Origin: Pelomyxa schiedti
Taxonomy: Eukaryota > Evosea > Pelobiontida > Pelomyxidae
Direction: 5' to 3'
Assembly (NCBI GenBank): GCA_020536535.1
Contig: JAHLWZ010000807.1
Coordinates: 62,001 to 126,000 of the forward strand
Length of the DNA: 64,000 nucleotides
Shown here: in pieces, positions 23,401 to 36,554 of the stretch
How positions within the stretch are numbered: position 1 is the stretch's first letter
Layout of the letters: each line of letters opens with the position of its first letter
Program-made: the position numbers and the translations under genes
Notes under the pieces: model-generated
Database searches by the model: none
Seen by the model: only the letters and a program-made list of their open reading frames with translations
What the model was told of the DNA's origin: nothing

Positions 23401-26400
23401 GGTCTCAAATTTGGAACCCGGTTCCAGCAATTATGCATCATTTTTGCCAACTTTCTAAAATTCGAATGTTACATATGACTAAGCTACTGGGACTAACTTG
23501 GGACAATTATCTGGGATGGTGGGGCGAAGATCCTCTTGAGAGATCGCAATTTTAATATTTTGTTCCCGCCACTCTACACTAGTTCCTTTTTTCCGTGAGT
23601 ATTTCGGATTCTCGGCATATTCTGGGATCAATGTTAAACAAATCCTAAAATGTGACCTGGTACCGTCGTATGGATACATCCTTGTAACAAGTTCATAATA
23701 TACAATTCCAAGGCTGAAGATATCAGATTTTTCATCGTACTCTTCAGAGTGACAATCAATTACTTCTGGAGCTAACCACTAAAATAGTAAACAAAATATT
23801 ATTGGTATTATGGTTTGGATACCTGCCACGTGCTTAGGTTCCCGGCGACTTTTCCTGCCGCTCTAACACTAAGTCCAACTGTGGGCAAGTTAAGAAAACA
23901 ACCAAAGAATCTTATTGTGTTTCATTTATAACCCAAGCAAGTTGAGTTGAAGGATACAATCTGCAACTTTAGCTCTTACAGGTGCTTTAGGGTCAAAACA
24001 AAGCATCTGAAATTGTAAAGGGATAAAATGAAAACTACTCTACAAACAAATATGTTGGGACTCCGTAGATCTCTGTGGACGACTGGGGGCTTAAGTGTAT
24101 GCAAGTAGTACATTCCTATGGTGATGTCCAAGGCAAGAAGGAGTCGGAACCGCCAACTAAATTCCCGTTATGTTAACTAATTATGCATAGAATGTGAAAT
24201 AAACTTCATAGGGAAATTGTATGCTTCTTCTCCATTTGGGTAATCATCCAAAGCAGTTGTAAATGGTGGGGGAATGAAATCTTGGAATTATGAGTCGATG
24301 AATAAAAGTGGAGGATACCTTCTTGAGAATTAGCCGATTTGTGGAGGAGATCAAAAAGAGTGCCACAAGGAATGAATTCCATCACCATCATCGGAGGCGA
24401 CATACATACACCCAGGAGCTGTACAACATATGGGTTATCAAGGGCACTTGAAATATGTTAGGTGAATTTGAGACAACAACATTGTAACCTCATTAGCATA
24501 GCCTCCTTTCTAAATTCGGCAAATTTTTCTTTCGGATCATCACCCTCATGAAAGAGAAGCTCTTTGACGGCAACAACTTGCCCACTCAATTCCCCTTTTG
24601 CGAAAGATTGGTATTGCCGCCACTTACCCTCTTAGAAAACCTTTATAAACTTTTCCAAATCCTCCAGACGCGATCAAAGTGAGATTTGTCAAACTTTCTC
24701 TGCTAATTTGACCTTTTTGCCCAAGAGTAAGCTCTGGGGCAAGTTTGTCCAGTCTCAGTGGAATATTTTCGTTCTAAGGGGGTTACTGATTATTATAATG
24801 TTGTAGACGCACTTTGCAGATCAATGATTTATGAGATGATATGGATTCAACAACTTCATCCAACGTGAACTGGTGTGGTTGTGGTGTTGCTGGGTTGAGG
24901 GGGAGTGGACAATGGTTGCAAGTTATCAATCTTTGTAGCTCTAGCTGCACGGACCTTGGAATTATTAATCTAGTTTGCTGAAATGTATGCGCTTACTTGT
25001 AGAAGCATTCAACGGTAGTGTCCACACATTCCATGGTGTCAGTTAGGACATCTGGTCTCTTGTGAAAGTTAAACACAAGTCCTAGAATGTATCTACACAC
25101 AATATCTTGGTGTGCTCGAACTCTGACAAATAAACTAGGGTTGTTTCCTGATGTGCAATCAAAATAGATATATAAGGTCTGGCATCTGGCATCTTCAAAG
25201 AAATTTGTAAGCACTCTCTAAGGAGGAATCCCATACCAAAGGGAGTGAGAACCTCTAATCTAATATTGTTTTTCCAAAAAGCTTTTCTTCCAATGCCATG
25301 AAAATGAAGAATACGAACAAGAAGTCTTCCAAACAAGCCCATGGGCAAGCAAGGAAAGACAAACACCCTTTCTGCCCCAATAAACACTCAGGCAATATAT
25401 AAAATATACAAACCATATTGTATGAACTTGTCAAGAGGCGAGGCAGGCCAAATTTTTGCAGCATCTGGCGGTTCGTCATCAGGGAGAGCACTGATTTGCG
25501 TCAAACAAAAAAAAGGAGAAAAAACAAAGAAAACCAGGGTACAAGGAACCCCTCGCGACCATCACTCAAGGCTATTGGATGAATAATCAGGTACAGGGAC
25601 AAAAGATCTGTTGAAAGTTTAGCACTAAAAACGTGAAACTGATGACCTATTAAAGAATTGTGATCTCTGACATCATATTTGCCCCATATGTGGAGCAAAC
25701 AATCTCGAGCTATAAACCCATTTATAATCATCGTTGTCTTATTGTGTTGGCTATTACTCTATGTAAACAAACTACCTTGAATGTAATCATGGTGCACATC
25801 AAATCTTTGAAGTGGTATATCGAATTTATGTTAGTTATAATGGCCCCAAATAGGAAGAACTATGCCTGCCAAGTACTGGGGGTTCAGTACAACAAGTTTA
25901 CCAAGTTCTGAGTAACTGTTTTCATAAAAAATGATGGAACCAACAGAGTGGAGGAACTGTGCTGCCTTGTTTCTGGTGAGGCACATAAATTATTCCTGTT
26001 CCTTACTTGTTTGATTTTACTCTCATCCTCAATTTGGACTTGGTTAGCCAGTTCAACAAATTCATTCCAGTGGAGAGTATTAGAAGTTAACCGTTTGCGT
26101 GTTATTTCTTTGTCAAGGAGGATCCAGCTTCCAGGCACCTAAGACCTCTTAAAAGAATGATTTGGTGAATTCACGTCATACCCTCTCTCGAAGGACCATT
26201 TGCTTTGAAATGGAAGTTTTGATGATACAATTCTGCAAATCCCCAATTTTACCCTCCAAAGTACTAACAGGGATGCAGTCCACTAAAGACCCTATGCAGC
26301 GGAAAAATTTGAAGATGGACTGGCATGCAGCACGTGCGGAGTCTTCAGTGCAAAGGTCTGCATGTGTTCCAACTAGAATAACTGGAGGGGATGGAGGTTG

Positions 26401-29125
26401 CTTAACAGTGCGGGCGATTTGTCTGTAAGAGAAATTAGAATATGATTTCTGCGTTTCTGTCCAGTAACCTTAACCAATACTCTATTCTTAGAGTGTCTGG
26501 ATTTTGTATATTGAATAGAACAAGATAAAGTGCACGTCCAGTAAGGAAAAACTTGTGAAGAAATTAGCATATGAATGTTATGGAAGAATCAACTTGATGT
26601 GTTGGTAAAAAAACGCTTTGGCCTAACAATGGGTGTGTGTATTAGTTTCTGGGAAGATGAGATCAAATGTAGTACCTCCCAAGTCTGTTGAAAACAACAT
26701 TCAGTAAACGTAAGTTAAGAAAGATTATAAAGAAGCTACCCCAAACAGTAAATGTAACATCTTTAATCTGGAGATCTGTTATTTCAATTCCATCTGTTCT
26801 GAAGTGAGAGTTCTTCTGCTTTATTTATTATAGTACCTGTGGAAATTCCATTGTGTGTCAAGCCTTGAAACTTCTTTGTCAAAGTGGTTTTACCAACATT
26901 TTCCTTCATCAGAGTGAGCACATAACTGTTATATTGCCTTGCATACATACAGATCCAACAATCATCAACCTGACCCTATTCCAGCGAGTAATGCCGCTCA
27001 ATGCAAGTTCATCCAGGTAATCAGCCATTTCTTCTGATGAATTGCACTTTCGCATGTTTTCAAGTGGATTTGGCAAGTAGTGTAGTTTGTGATACCGGAC
27101 ATGACCAGCAAGGGTGAAGGGCAGAGCAGATAACTAGAGTTTGCAAAAAGGGAAGAAAGGCTTCTTATCAAAACCGGTACAAACTTTATTGTGTCCACAT
27201 GACAGTGTCATTTGTAGACAGTCACCCAGAGATTCGGGCAGACTTGTAAGATCATTATGTTCAAGCTTTGCATAATTAGGGCAATTGAGAAATTAGCCAA
27301 CATTTAGCTCAGTGAGCTCCAGGCACTTGGAAATTGTATCAGAGAGTGCAATCAACTTATTCCCTGTAGGGACGAAATGAGAAATCAAAAAGAAGAAAAA
27401 ATAACAAGAAAGCACACATGATAGGTCCAAAACTTTAAGGCATTTCGTTTCTTGGAAAAAGTTGTGGGGAACTTGTGATATTCTGTTATGTGACAGATTT
27501 AAAGTTGTTATTTGAGCGCCAAAGAGTTGCTCTAAGATGAATTGAGGGACCATATGAATCAAAGTGGTCATACCCACAGGTACCCCGGAGAGAAGGAGAA
27601 AAGGCATTGAGACATCTGGGGGAACTTTGGAAAACTGAGGCACACTTTCTGTTAGTAAATAAGTTCTCACTCCAATGCGGAAATGCTAACCTTGAGCCCA
27701 ATCAAATGCAGATTTTACAATATTGTTCTGGTACATAAACTGATAGGTGGGGTGTTGAATAAGTCCCCAATCTTGTACATGCGGATAATGACTGAATAGA
27801 TAAACAAAGGACTTCCGATCAAGCTTTTTGACTGTAATGACACTATGAAAACGAATTCCGCAGTAGTTGAAGGAAAACTTGTGAATAGGAGCATAATATC
27901 ATTCAATTTGATGTGTACATCAGCAAGTGTTTCATGTATCAGTTTATCAAGTTCTTCATAATGACTAGCATGTGATTTATGTCTTAGAAGAGCATTAATT
28001 TTTTCAGAGAAGACTGGTAAGGGCTCTTTAAGCAGGCCCGGCAATGAAGTTTTCCATGGTCGCCTTTTTCTCCTTAGACAGAAGGGGGTTGGGGAATCAC
28101 TACTTTTTGGGCATTTTCGAAACGTAATATACATCCTCAAAAAATTCCGTGACTGTGGTCTTGTCATCAATATTGAAACACCTCAACATATTGCACGTTT
28201 GATTATCCAAGGAATCTAAGATGTCCTTGAGGTCATTCCAGGCACTGCCATCCCCTTTTCCACCAACACCCACACATGGAAATGTTGTATCAGAAGTCCT
28301 AGGTGCTCTGGGGGTTGAAGGAACTGGCACTGCAGGGCGAAAATCAAGGCCACACAAAACCAATTTGCATTTTGAAGGTGTTGAATCTTCCAACTGTTGC
28401 ATTCTGTGATCTAGTGCGGCAACACCAGCAGGTTCACTCAAATGTGCCAAGTTAAATGCAAACACCACCACTTGCACACCACGAAATATGGATGATGAAC
28501 GCAGTGCAGAAGTTGATGGTTGAATTGATTCCACACTGGAACGTGGTGTTGTGGGAAGAACAGCATCAGGGGGCAGTGGCCCCATTTCAGTTGGTGCGTG
28601 GTGCATATATACAGTCATAGTGAAAGGTGCCTCCCCCTCAACAGTCATCTGCTTTGACACCCAACTCACATCTTACAAACCATAGTGTTAGGAAGTAATA
28701 GTAGTAAAAAGAAGAAATAAGTACAATAAAAAACAGAAACAACAAAAAAAAACCCCAGGTTGCACAGAAAAAGAATTTGTTCTGGATAAACCTGGGTTGA
28801 TAGTCCCGAAAGCGGAAACGAGTGACCTAACGGTTTCCTTGTCATCCCCGATTATGGTTACAATGATGTCCTCGGGTTTACGGGACTAACCAAGAGGTGT
28901 AAGTGTCAATCAAAATCATTTTGGTTTTTTGTTGTTGTCAAAGGGGAAGAAGGTTAAGGATTGGAGTGGTGTGGGGAAAAAAAAAACCAAAACAATGAAT
29001 AAAAAGTCGTAGTCGTAGAGGCAACACGCGCACCATTTTGTTTCGTGCACTTCGGCGCGTGAAAATTTTGTTTCCTTTATCTGTACTGCGAGTTTCGGGC
29101 CAACCTCTGAACCGCTGAATCTCAT
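20271..29125 (-). CDS. ROCO-family protein kinase with N-terminal Rho-like pseudo-GTPase and C-terminal zinc finger
   Basis: Domains in order: (1) degenerate Rho-like domain, 28.9-28.1 kb (IVTIIGDDKETVRS, VVVFAFNLAHLSEPA, KLVLCGLDFR); (2) LRRs, 27.7-27.2 kb (TTLNLSHNRISQVPHNF); (3) Roc GTPase, 27.0-26.2 kb, with P-loop ENVGKTTLT, TDGIEI, FTVWDLGGT, FFLTGRALYLV and VILVGTHADL; (4) COR, 26.1-25.0 kb; (5) TKL kinase, 24.75-23.3 kb, with IASGGFGKVY, VVAVKELL, HRDLRSPN, DFGLS (codon for F split by an intron) and WQWLAPEVID, so apparently active; (6) WD40-like region, 23.25-22.05 kb; (7) a disordered Ser/Pro tail of about 500 residues with a basic coil and a His-rich run; (8) a Cys-rich finger after a 64-nt intron (20390-20453). 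Stop is TGA 20271. The 5' end is uncertain: coding is clear from about 28897, and ATG 29125 is the best upstream candidate. Confidence 0.88.
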
Positions 29126-29339
29126 TGCTAGATTGAAGATCTTTGTTGGAATGCCAAACACAACGGTGCACAGCAATACGTGAGGGAGTGGGAATGTTGT
29201 TTTCAGAGTCTTGGATGAGAAAGTGACACAACTTCAAGGTCGTTAATTTGGCTTTCGAGTAAGAGCAATTCCCGGTCGATCAAACCGGCACACAAAACGA
29301 AAACACCAGCTTTTTTTTCCGCCCTCGCGATCAACGCTC
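29126..29339. promoter_or_regulatory. Divergent promoter region ROCO kinase / RCC1-Sec7 gene
   Basis: About 215 bp between the proposed starts, or about 440 bp if the ROCO gene starts at 28.9 kb. No motif recognised. Confidence 0.45.
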
Positions 29340-32300
29340 ATGAGCAGCGACCAGGCTAGCGAATCTACGCCAAAAAGCGACAGTGAAGATACCGACGAAA
29401 GCAGCGGAAGCAGGACCGCAAGTAGATCTCATTCGCCAGCCTGTACTGTAACTGGCAGATCTGACGCTGTTCCGTTGGCCACTGAAAACGACGAAGATGT
29501 GCCTTGTACCGCCGTAGTCACTACTGCGGCAATTGCTACCGTAACGGTGATCGCGACTACTCCCGACCCGGAAGTGCTTACTCCAAAAGAACCGGTCGCC
29601 GTGGTGCCTGAAACACAAGAGCCAGTTCCCTCTGAAAGTACTGTTCAAAAGGAAGCTGAGAGCCCAACACAGAAAACAACCGACAACCACACGAGATCAC
29701 ACAGGCACCGGGCGTCACACACGGGACATCACAGGGAGCGAGAAACAAAAGAAGCTGAAACTAAAGATGGAGAGAAGGATGGAAACGGTGACCACTCCAA
29801 GGATCATGACACAAAACATCATAGGGACCATGACAGACACCACGGCGAGTCGCACAGTCGACGAAGAAACAGGAGATACAGTGGAGGTGGTGATGCCGAA
29901 AAGCCTCGTGCATGTCAGTCTCCTCCCGTACCTTTAGATGCCACACTGGTCGCGCATCAAACGAGGTCTAGAGCATCAACTTATGCTGGTGAAGATTTAG
30001 CAGCGGAACTGCAGATGATTGCAACCTCGGGATCTTCTCTAAAAGATGGCAATGAGCCAATAGAGCAAGTAGATGGCTCACATCTGGCAACATTAGATGT
30101 GGATGTAAATGCGAGCTCATCAACGGCTGCATCCACTGCTCCCACTTCTAGCGCAGCGGAGAATTTGCCAGATCCCACTGACAAAACTTCAGTCATTCCT
30201 CAAATCAACGTCACCTCAGAGCCGCTGGCATCCACTGATAGCAACTCAAGCTCACTTTCGTCATTGTCAACTGCCGCCGCTCCTTCCACTGGTGGATCCA
30301 GTACAAAGCCAACTTTGCAAGGTTTTCTTTTTTCCTTCTCGCAATACAAATCCCAACTGCTAGAAAAACAGGTACCGGGCTTTCTCTCCCACGCAGTGCA
30401 AATCAAGGATTTCTCCTTAGCTATTTTGGGAAGTCTGAACCGGGTGCTCATAACATTGATATAGAAAATGTTGTGCAAATTGCAGCTCACGCTACTAGGG
30501 CCGCCGTGAGTTTATTGAGTGCCCCTTCTTTATAACTTACTCTACTACTACCAAAACGTAAGGTTTTACTCCTCAGTGATGGAACCGTAGTATGTCTTCC
30601 TAATGGTCCCCCAGCTTGTGAAATCGGTAAAAACCAAAGCCGATTTCTTGTCAATATTCCTGCGCCGGAACCGATAACTCAAATTGCCTGCTCCACAGCT
30701 TATGTGTGTGCAATTGGAGCCAGTGGGAAGTTATACTTTTGTGAAGACTTGATGGCTCCCGCACCTGCCTTTTCATTCATCAATTTAACTGACGTAGTGG
30801 AAGTTCACGTTGGAAGTTATGGGCTGTTCGCTGCTGCGCTTCAGCAAGATGGGACGTTGTGGACTTGGGGTGCAGATCCACCTCCCCTTGGGGCGCCAAC
30901 TCCAAAGCGAGTGGAAGTGTTTTACCCTGCTGTCTCGAAATCAAAAGTAGATCCCCCACCTCCCCAAGAACAAGTTATCTTCAAGACTTTCGATTGTGGA
31001 GACAAGCATATAGCAGCTGTATCGGACAAAGGCGATGTCTGGATATGGGGAAGCAATCCTCACTCATGTTTGATAAAAGAGTGTCAGGATCCAATTATAT
31101 CCACTCCCCAGCTAGCACTTGACAAGCACAAGATTGCCCACATCTCATGTGGTCGTAATGTAACGTTTGCTTCCGGAGAAGATGGTAAAATCTGGTTCTG
31201 GGGTGATCCAGGCAATCACATTCTCCATCCACTACTTGCAAATGCAGGCTATCTAGGGTACCAGAAGCCTGTTGTACTAGGCTACCTTCCAGGTGGTGTG
31301 CGGATAAGCTGCGGAGTTAACCATTATGCTGCACTTAGTGAAACCGGGGATTTGTGGACATGGGGAAGCAGTGACCGAGCGCAATTAGGCTACATAACAC
31401 AAGCCGTTGTCACGGATTCTTTCGTTCAGGACAATCCACCGCAGTGTGTGGCCATACAAGTGAAACAAGTAGTTTGTGGTAGTTCATATACACTCATGCT
31501 TAGATACCCTCTAAAGCATTCCATGGACGTTTTAAGTGCTGTTACATTTGCAGCACATATGAGATCATCCTCTAATCTTAAGGATAGTCGGAGATCCGCC
31601 CCACCCATTCTGAATTCTTTAGTACAACCCACAACAACGTCGACACTGTCTCTCGCAGTGTCGCAGCTCGCTTCAACCTGTGCCCTGGCCACAACCCTCC
31701 ATATTAAGTCCACCACCACACCAGTCAATAATGCCCCCATGTCTGAGGAAGTGATATCCCTCTTTAAAACATCGCCATCCAAGGCAATCAAAAAGTTACT
31801 GGAACTGGGACTAATCACGAATGCTCCTCGGACACTTGCAACCTACCTCTTCAGTAACTGCGACCTTCTTTCTCCATCATCACTTGCCGATTTTCTCGGA
31901 TCGGAAGGCAGTGAACAAGTCTTGTCTGAATTCACTAATCTCATCAACCTCAGCCATTTGAATTTTGAAATGGCTCTCAGACGATTTATGTGGATCGCGC
32001 ATTTGCCTGGCGAGGCTCAGAAAATCGATAGGATGATGTCCTGTTTTGCAAGACATTACCTGGAAGTCGCAAGCGAAACTGGAATGTTCAAGAATAGCGA
32101 CGCTATATACATTCTTGCAGTAACGTTCCATTATCCCCCGCTGTTGAATTGTCAGTCCACTAACCCTTGCATACTTACTCTTTGACAGTTTTCCTGTATA
32201 ATGCTGACGACGTCTTTCACAAAACAACAATGCGGGTATCCACCTCCCACAATGGACAAATGGATAAGCGGAAATAACGATACCGAAGCAGCCGGTCTTC

Positions 32301-32711
32301 CAAGGTAGCGAGCCCTTTTCAATAACTCTCAGGATTGAACTGAACTTTCCAAGGGACTTCCAAGAGCACCTCTACAACCAAATAGCGGACACCCCATTCG
32401 ATGCCGGCACTCCCTCCAGCAAATTCCTAGTGATGCAAGGGATTCTGTCCCAGCCTCAGCGAGTCTTCCTCAAGACCACGTCCTGCCACCTCAACCACAA
32501 CAACTTCTACCAAGGAGACACCAAAATACCACTCTCCACCATCATAGCCATCAAGCAAGCCGGGGCCACATTCACCATCAAGCTTGCCGACGGCAAGGAT
32601 AGGGTGTTTGAGGCCAAGACAGTTTACACCGCCAACACCTGGATCAACGCCTTCCGCACCGTTTGCTCCAAAACAACTGCGATTACCACCCTCCCAGCCT
32701 CAGGCCCTTGA
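29340..32711 (+). CDS. RCC1-repeat / Sec7 ARF-GEF / PH domain protein
   Basis: ATG 29340 opens a disordered region rich in Ser/Thr, then His/Arg/Asp (SHRHRASHTGHHRERE). From about 30.45 kb RCC1 propeller repeats appear (TLWTWGADP, DVWIWGSNPH, KIWFWGDPGN, DLWTWGSSDRAQLGY). At about 31.74 kb a Sec7 domain begins (SEEVISLFKTSPSKAIKKLL) with the glutamic finger in LPGEAQKIDR, so exchange activity on ARF-type GTPases is likely. It runs to about 32.40 kb (DFQEHLYNQIADTP). A PH domain (QRVFLKTTSCHLNHNNFYQ to NTWINAFRTVC) finishes the protein. Introns lie near 30.32, 30.37, 30.51, 32.15 and 32.31 kb. Sec7-PH tandems are typical of membrane-recruited ARF-GEFs (cytohesins). Coupling to an RCC1 propeller is unusual. 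Each domain call is strong; the substrate is unknown. Confidence 0.9.
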
Positions 32712-32977
32712 CCTCACATTCACTTCATACCATGCCCATACTGTACCCTTTAAGTTTTTTTTTATTTTTCAACTCGTTTCTGTTCCTGTGGTGCAGGGGA
32801 AAATGCTAAGAACTTCATTACACCACGCCACACATTTTTTTTTGTGGCAAACAATTTCCAACTTGGTTCTCAACATGTCATTTGGGTAAACGAGCTTGCC
32901 CCAAATTTCCGGCAACAAAAAGGCCAGCGATCGAAAAGTAATCAGAAAAAGAAAAAAAAAAACCGTAAAACACAAAG

Positions 32978-34805
32978 ATGATAGGGTCGACAGCCGTATT
33001 ACCAAGTGAGCATTGTGTTTGTTGAATGGTTTTTGTTATTAATTTTGTGGTTGGGTAGTTCCTGCTACATCCGGAATTGCGAGCGGGGCGAGTTACGCAG
33101 ATGCTGTAAATGCACTGGAACAACTGGACAAGATTGTGGACTCTCTGTTTGGTCACCTCTCACAAAAGGTTACCGAACAGAGCAACAGGCTTGGCTCGGC
33201 TGCTTCCAGGATAATATCCATGAAGGTCCCTTTTTCACCCTTTGATTTTATTTTTTTTTTTTGCTCAATTGGTTGTTGTGGTTGTTCTTTTTGACGCTGT
33301 TATTGTATGCATTGAGATAAACTTACATGTCTTCGTTTCAGAATAGAATCACTCGTTTGTCGGAAGAAAAGGATCGCGCTGTTGTTGTACGCTCGCCTGC
33401 AACACACCCGAATCCTCACCCTGAGGGGTTATTGCCTTCACTGTTCTCTGGCTATGTCCCACCACCTGTGACGCGCTGTGCGAAATTTCCTCACAGGCAG
33501 CAGGTTATTGTAAGTTGTCCTTCTAAAAAAGCCAATGCACTTACATGAGGTTTAGGTAGATAGAATAGACGAGGATCCCATTACCTCCAGTCAACGTATT
33601 GCCCCTCTTTTGTATGAAATTCAGCAGGCAGCCATTGGTGCTCCAGTATCGGATGGCCTTGGTATTTTCTTCTCTTCTCTTCATTTCTTTCCTAATTTCC
33701 CGAAATTAGGCGCCGTCAGTGAGGCAACTACCTCGATCTCCAGCCTGGTGCTGTTCAACTCTTCTATTACGCCAAATACAAACAACGCCTCCTGTGACAA
33801 CTTGCGTACGAGATTCTCCAAAGAGGTTCGCCCTATGCTAAAAGTACCAACTCCTCAAATTCCTCCTGCCCCATCCAGTTTGTTGACTGAAATGGTATGA
33901 ATCTTTGTGTTTTCGGTTAACTGACATGAATCCAGAAAGAATTCCACTCCCGGTATATCGTGGAATTACCACCAGCTGAAAAAGCCCCCAAATTGTTATT
34001 ACCAGACATGCTAGGCCTCACCAATGCCGCTAAAGTTTGTGATTTTGGAGAAGGTATGTCTCATCCTGAGGCGTGGACAACTTGTTCATCCAAAAATCCA
34101 GATGAGGATGCCTCTGAGGATTCCCAAGTCCAAATTCCTCCTCCTGAGGAAGCTCTCCCAGTTCCCAATAAACCAACTGTTACCCCACAACCAGCAACAT
34201 ATACTGAAAAGGTAGTGATTCCACCACCTGTGGCAACGAAGGCAACTTTACCTGTCCCACCAGCTGTTCCTCAGCCCCAACCAACACCAGGTTTCAAGGC
34301 AACCCCCCCACAGAAGCAAATCCCGCCCCCTACAGCCACGCCCCCGCAGAGCACCCCCTCCCGCCTTGTCCCACCTCTCGCTCCTTTCTCCGCCGCGCCC
34401 GCCAGTTCCGCCGCGGCCACTGCAGGCCCTCGCCCTTTGGCCTCCGCCTCGGGGCCCACCGGCACTGCCGCTTATGTGATTCCTGCAGCCCCTCCACCTC
34501 CCAAGAAGTGGCCCCTGTCTCGTGAACTCCTGCAGCCTGCCGCTGCACCCCCACAAAGCTTCCAGCAGCAGTTGGCAGACAAAATAGCACTGAGGCAACA
34601 CCACAAGGATGTAGCCCCCCCTCTGGAATCGCCCCCATCACAGCAACAGCAACGCCAACGGCAGCAGCAGCAGCAACAACAGGAGCAACAAACAGTGAAG
34701 GCTCCCCCTTCAATGACAGGCACCTGGGCCCAAATATCTGCCAAAATCATCCCCCGCAGAGAAGCCGTTGCTGATTCTGATGACGAGCAGGACGACGATT
34801 TCTAA
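32978..34805 (+). CDS. WASH1: WASH complex subunit 1 (Arp2/3 activator on endosomes)
   Basis: First exon is ATG 32978 to 33005; introns are 33006-33058, 33226-33341 and three short ones near 33.53, 33.69 and 33.92 kb. The N-terminal WAHD1 region is recognisable: ADAVNALEQLDKIVDSLF, SNRLGSAASRI, RITRLSEEKDRAVVV, SISSLVLFNSS and LPDMLGLTNAA all match WASH1 in order. A long Pro-rich linker (34.2-34.6 kb) and a polyGln stretch follow. The end carries TWAQISAKIIPRRE, a likely Arp2/3 connector, and an acidic tail (DSDDEQDDDF). A clear WH2 actin-binding motif is not visible, and the acidic tail lacks the usual Trp. WASH1 drives branched actin on endosomes for sorting and vacuole neutralisation in amoebae. 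Confidence 0.9.
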
Positions 34806-35064
34806 ATAGTAATGAAACGAAAAAAAATCAATGATTTAAGGGCCTCTATGTGCCAACCCATGATGATCCTCTTTAATCTACTTTTTTGGCTGGAAGACAA
34901 GTTGCCACTAAGAGGCCCTTGAAGAGAAGTACAGCTGCACCAGGAGAAAAGTTTTAATGGGAGGTTGTACTGTTGGGAGTTTCATCAAATTTGTTTTCCT
35001 GCAACAAAGTTTCTACTGAAAGTCAAGGTATTTTATTTTACATGGCTGGTTACAAGTGCCAGCT

Positions 35065-36517
35065 TCAGTCACCGTAATAGGGTATAAAACGGCCTGTTCG
35101 ACGGTATCCAATAACACCACCAATTGCAGCCAAAGTCAGAAGTGCTGCGAAGCAGAGGCCAACTACAATCATTTTCTTTGGGTAGCCCTTGGCAAGCATT
35201 GCAATCAGAATTCCAACTGCCGGAATCACAAAGGTAATGTGGAAGGCCAAAGTGCCACTGAAGGGAGCAATATGCACGTCGTTCACAGTGATTCCAAAGA
35301 TTATGAAAAAAACAAACAAGAATGCGTAGAGAAACAGAGACACCCATGCTGTCATTGTGTGTGATGTGAACACAGTGTACTAGTTACCGTGAGGTAAGTT
35401 TATGTGAAACAAGTGGAGAAGAAAAAGTACCTTTGGAACAGGGACAACAGTGTCGTGTGACATGCTCCAAAGTAGTCTGCACACATTCGCGATGTAAATC
35501 GTGCTCAGTATCATGTAAGCAATTTGCAAAAAGCACCAGCAGTACAAGTACCAGTACCAAATTTCGTTTCGGCTGTGCGGTTCCACCATCATATCCAGGC
35601 AAAACCCAGAGGCCAGGTCCAGGCACCCCCAAATCGCGAAGGCAAGAGCACTTCCTGTGCGGGAGATGTAAATCAACTGGGTTAGGGATAAAAAGAGATG
35701 AAACCGGAAAGATGTTCATTCTTCCACGTGAATAGTACATAATGCCAGAAACAATGCAAGTATATGGCAATTGCAAAAGTGAATACCCCCATCAAGCTAG
35801 TTGTCCAATTGGCCATTGACGCAATCTGATTGAGGAATGTGAATGGCAAAGGAAGTAAACTGCATCATTATTACCGAGATAGCCAAGTTGGCAATGAGCA
35901 GGAAAACCCAGAGTGCGAGTGTCTTCCGCCTCTTCTGCTGTGACTCACACAACATTGACAATGTCGATGATCCTCTGAAACCGCTGTGCGTTCACTTCAG
36001 TAAAAAATTACAGTGACCCACACCCTAAATGATGGCAAACGAACATACGTTTCAATGTATTCCTTGACAGAGCAACATCTTGGCAGCATTGACTTGTTTT
36101 GAGGGAACAAAGCACAGCCCAATGCAAACCCCTTGAGGCTCATCGCTTTCCCGTTCTTTTCTTGTTCCACAATGCCCGTGATGCTGTTAATTTCAAACCG
36201 CGACGCTTCTTCATGGTCATGCTTCCACTGTTTCTTCACATCCTCAACTGATACGAGGTGGTTGTCTGTTGATTCTCCTGTTTGTACAATCACACTTAAA
36301 ACAAGTTGGAGGTCCATCACACACCTATCGGAGTGGTTGCTGGGAGGGCACAGAAGACGGAGGCACACTGTTCCCACAGGTGCAACGGAATCAAAGAGGA
36401 TTCAGGCAGTGGTTCTTTCTTCACCAACTCAACACCCTCTGGTGGTTTTTTCTCTTCGTCATCTACAACGACCTCCTTGAGCTCAATGTGCTTCAGCTCT
36501 GGCGTTTTCGACTTCAT
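35065..36517 (-). CDS. Multi-pass membrane protein, unknown family
   Basis: ATG 36517 (MKSKTPELKHIELKEV) starts a charged cytosolic region. It continues after an intron near 36.3 kb (VEDVKKQWKHDHEEA, RFEINSITGIVEQEKNGKAM). Hydrophobic helices then follow in separate exons: LALWVFLLIANLAIS, ALAFAIWGCLDLASG, YCWCFLQIAYMILSTIY, LFLYAFLFVFFIIFGI, HITFVIPAVGILIAML and GLCFAALLTLAAIGGVIGY. That makes about six segments, with a short polar tail (RFIPYYGD). I do not recognise the family. A GTG-initiated extension to 36559 is less likely than the ATG. Confidence 0.7.
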
Positions 36518-36554
36518 TGGTGTGGTTTGAATTGAATTTTGGTGTTTGGTGTTA

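Noticed and set aside
23880-23980. Apparent loss of the DFG motif in the ROCO kinase
   Set aside because: An intron splits the Phe codon. Splicing gives KVADFGLSV.
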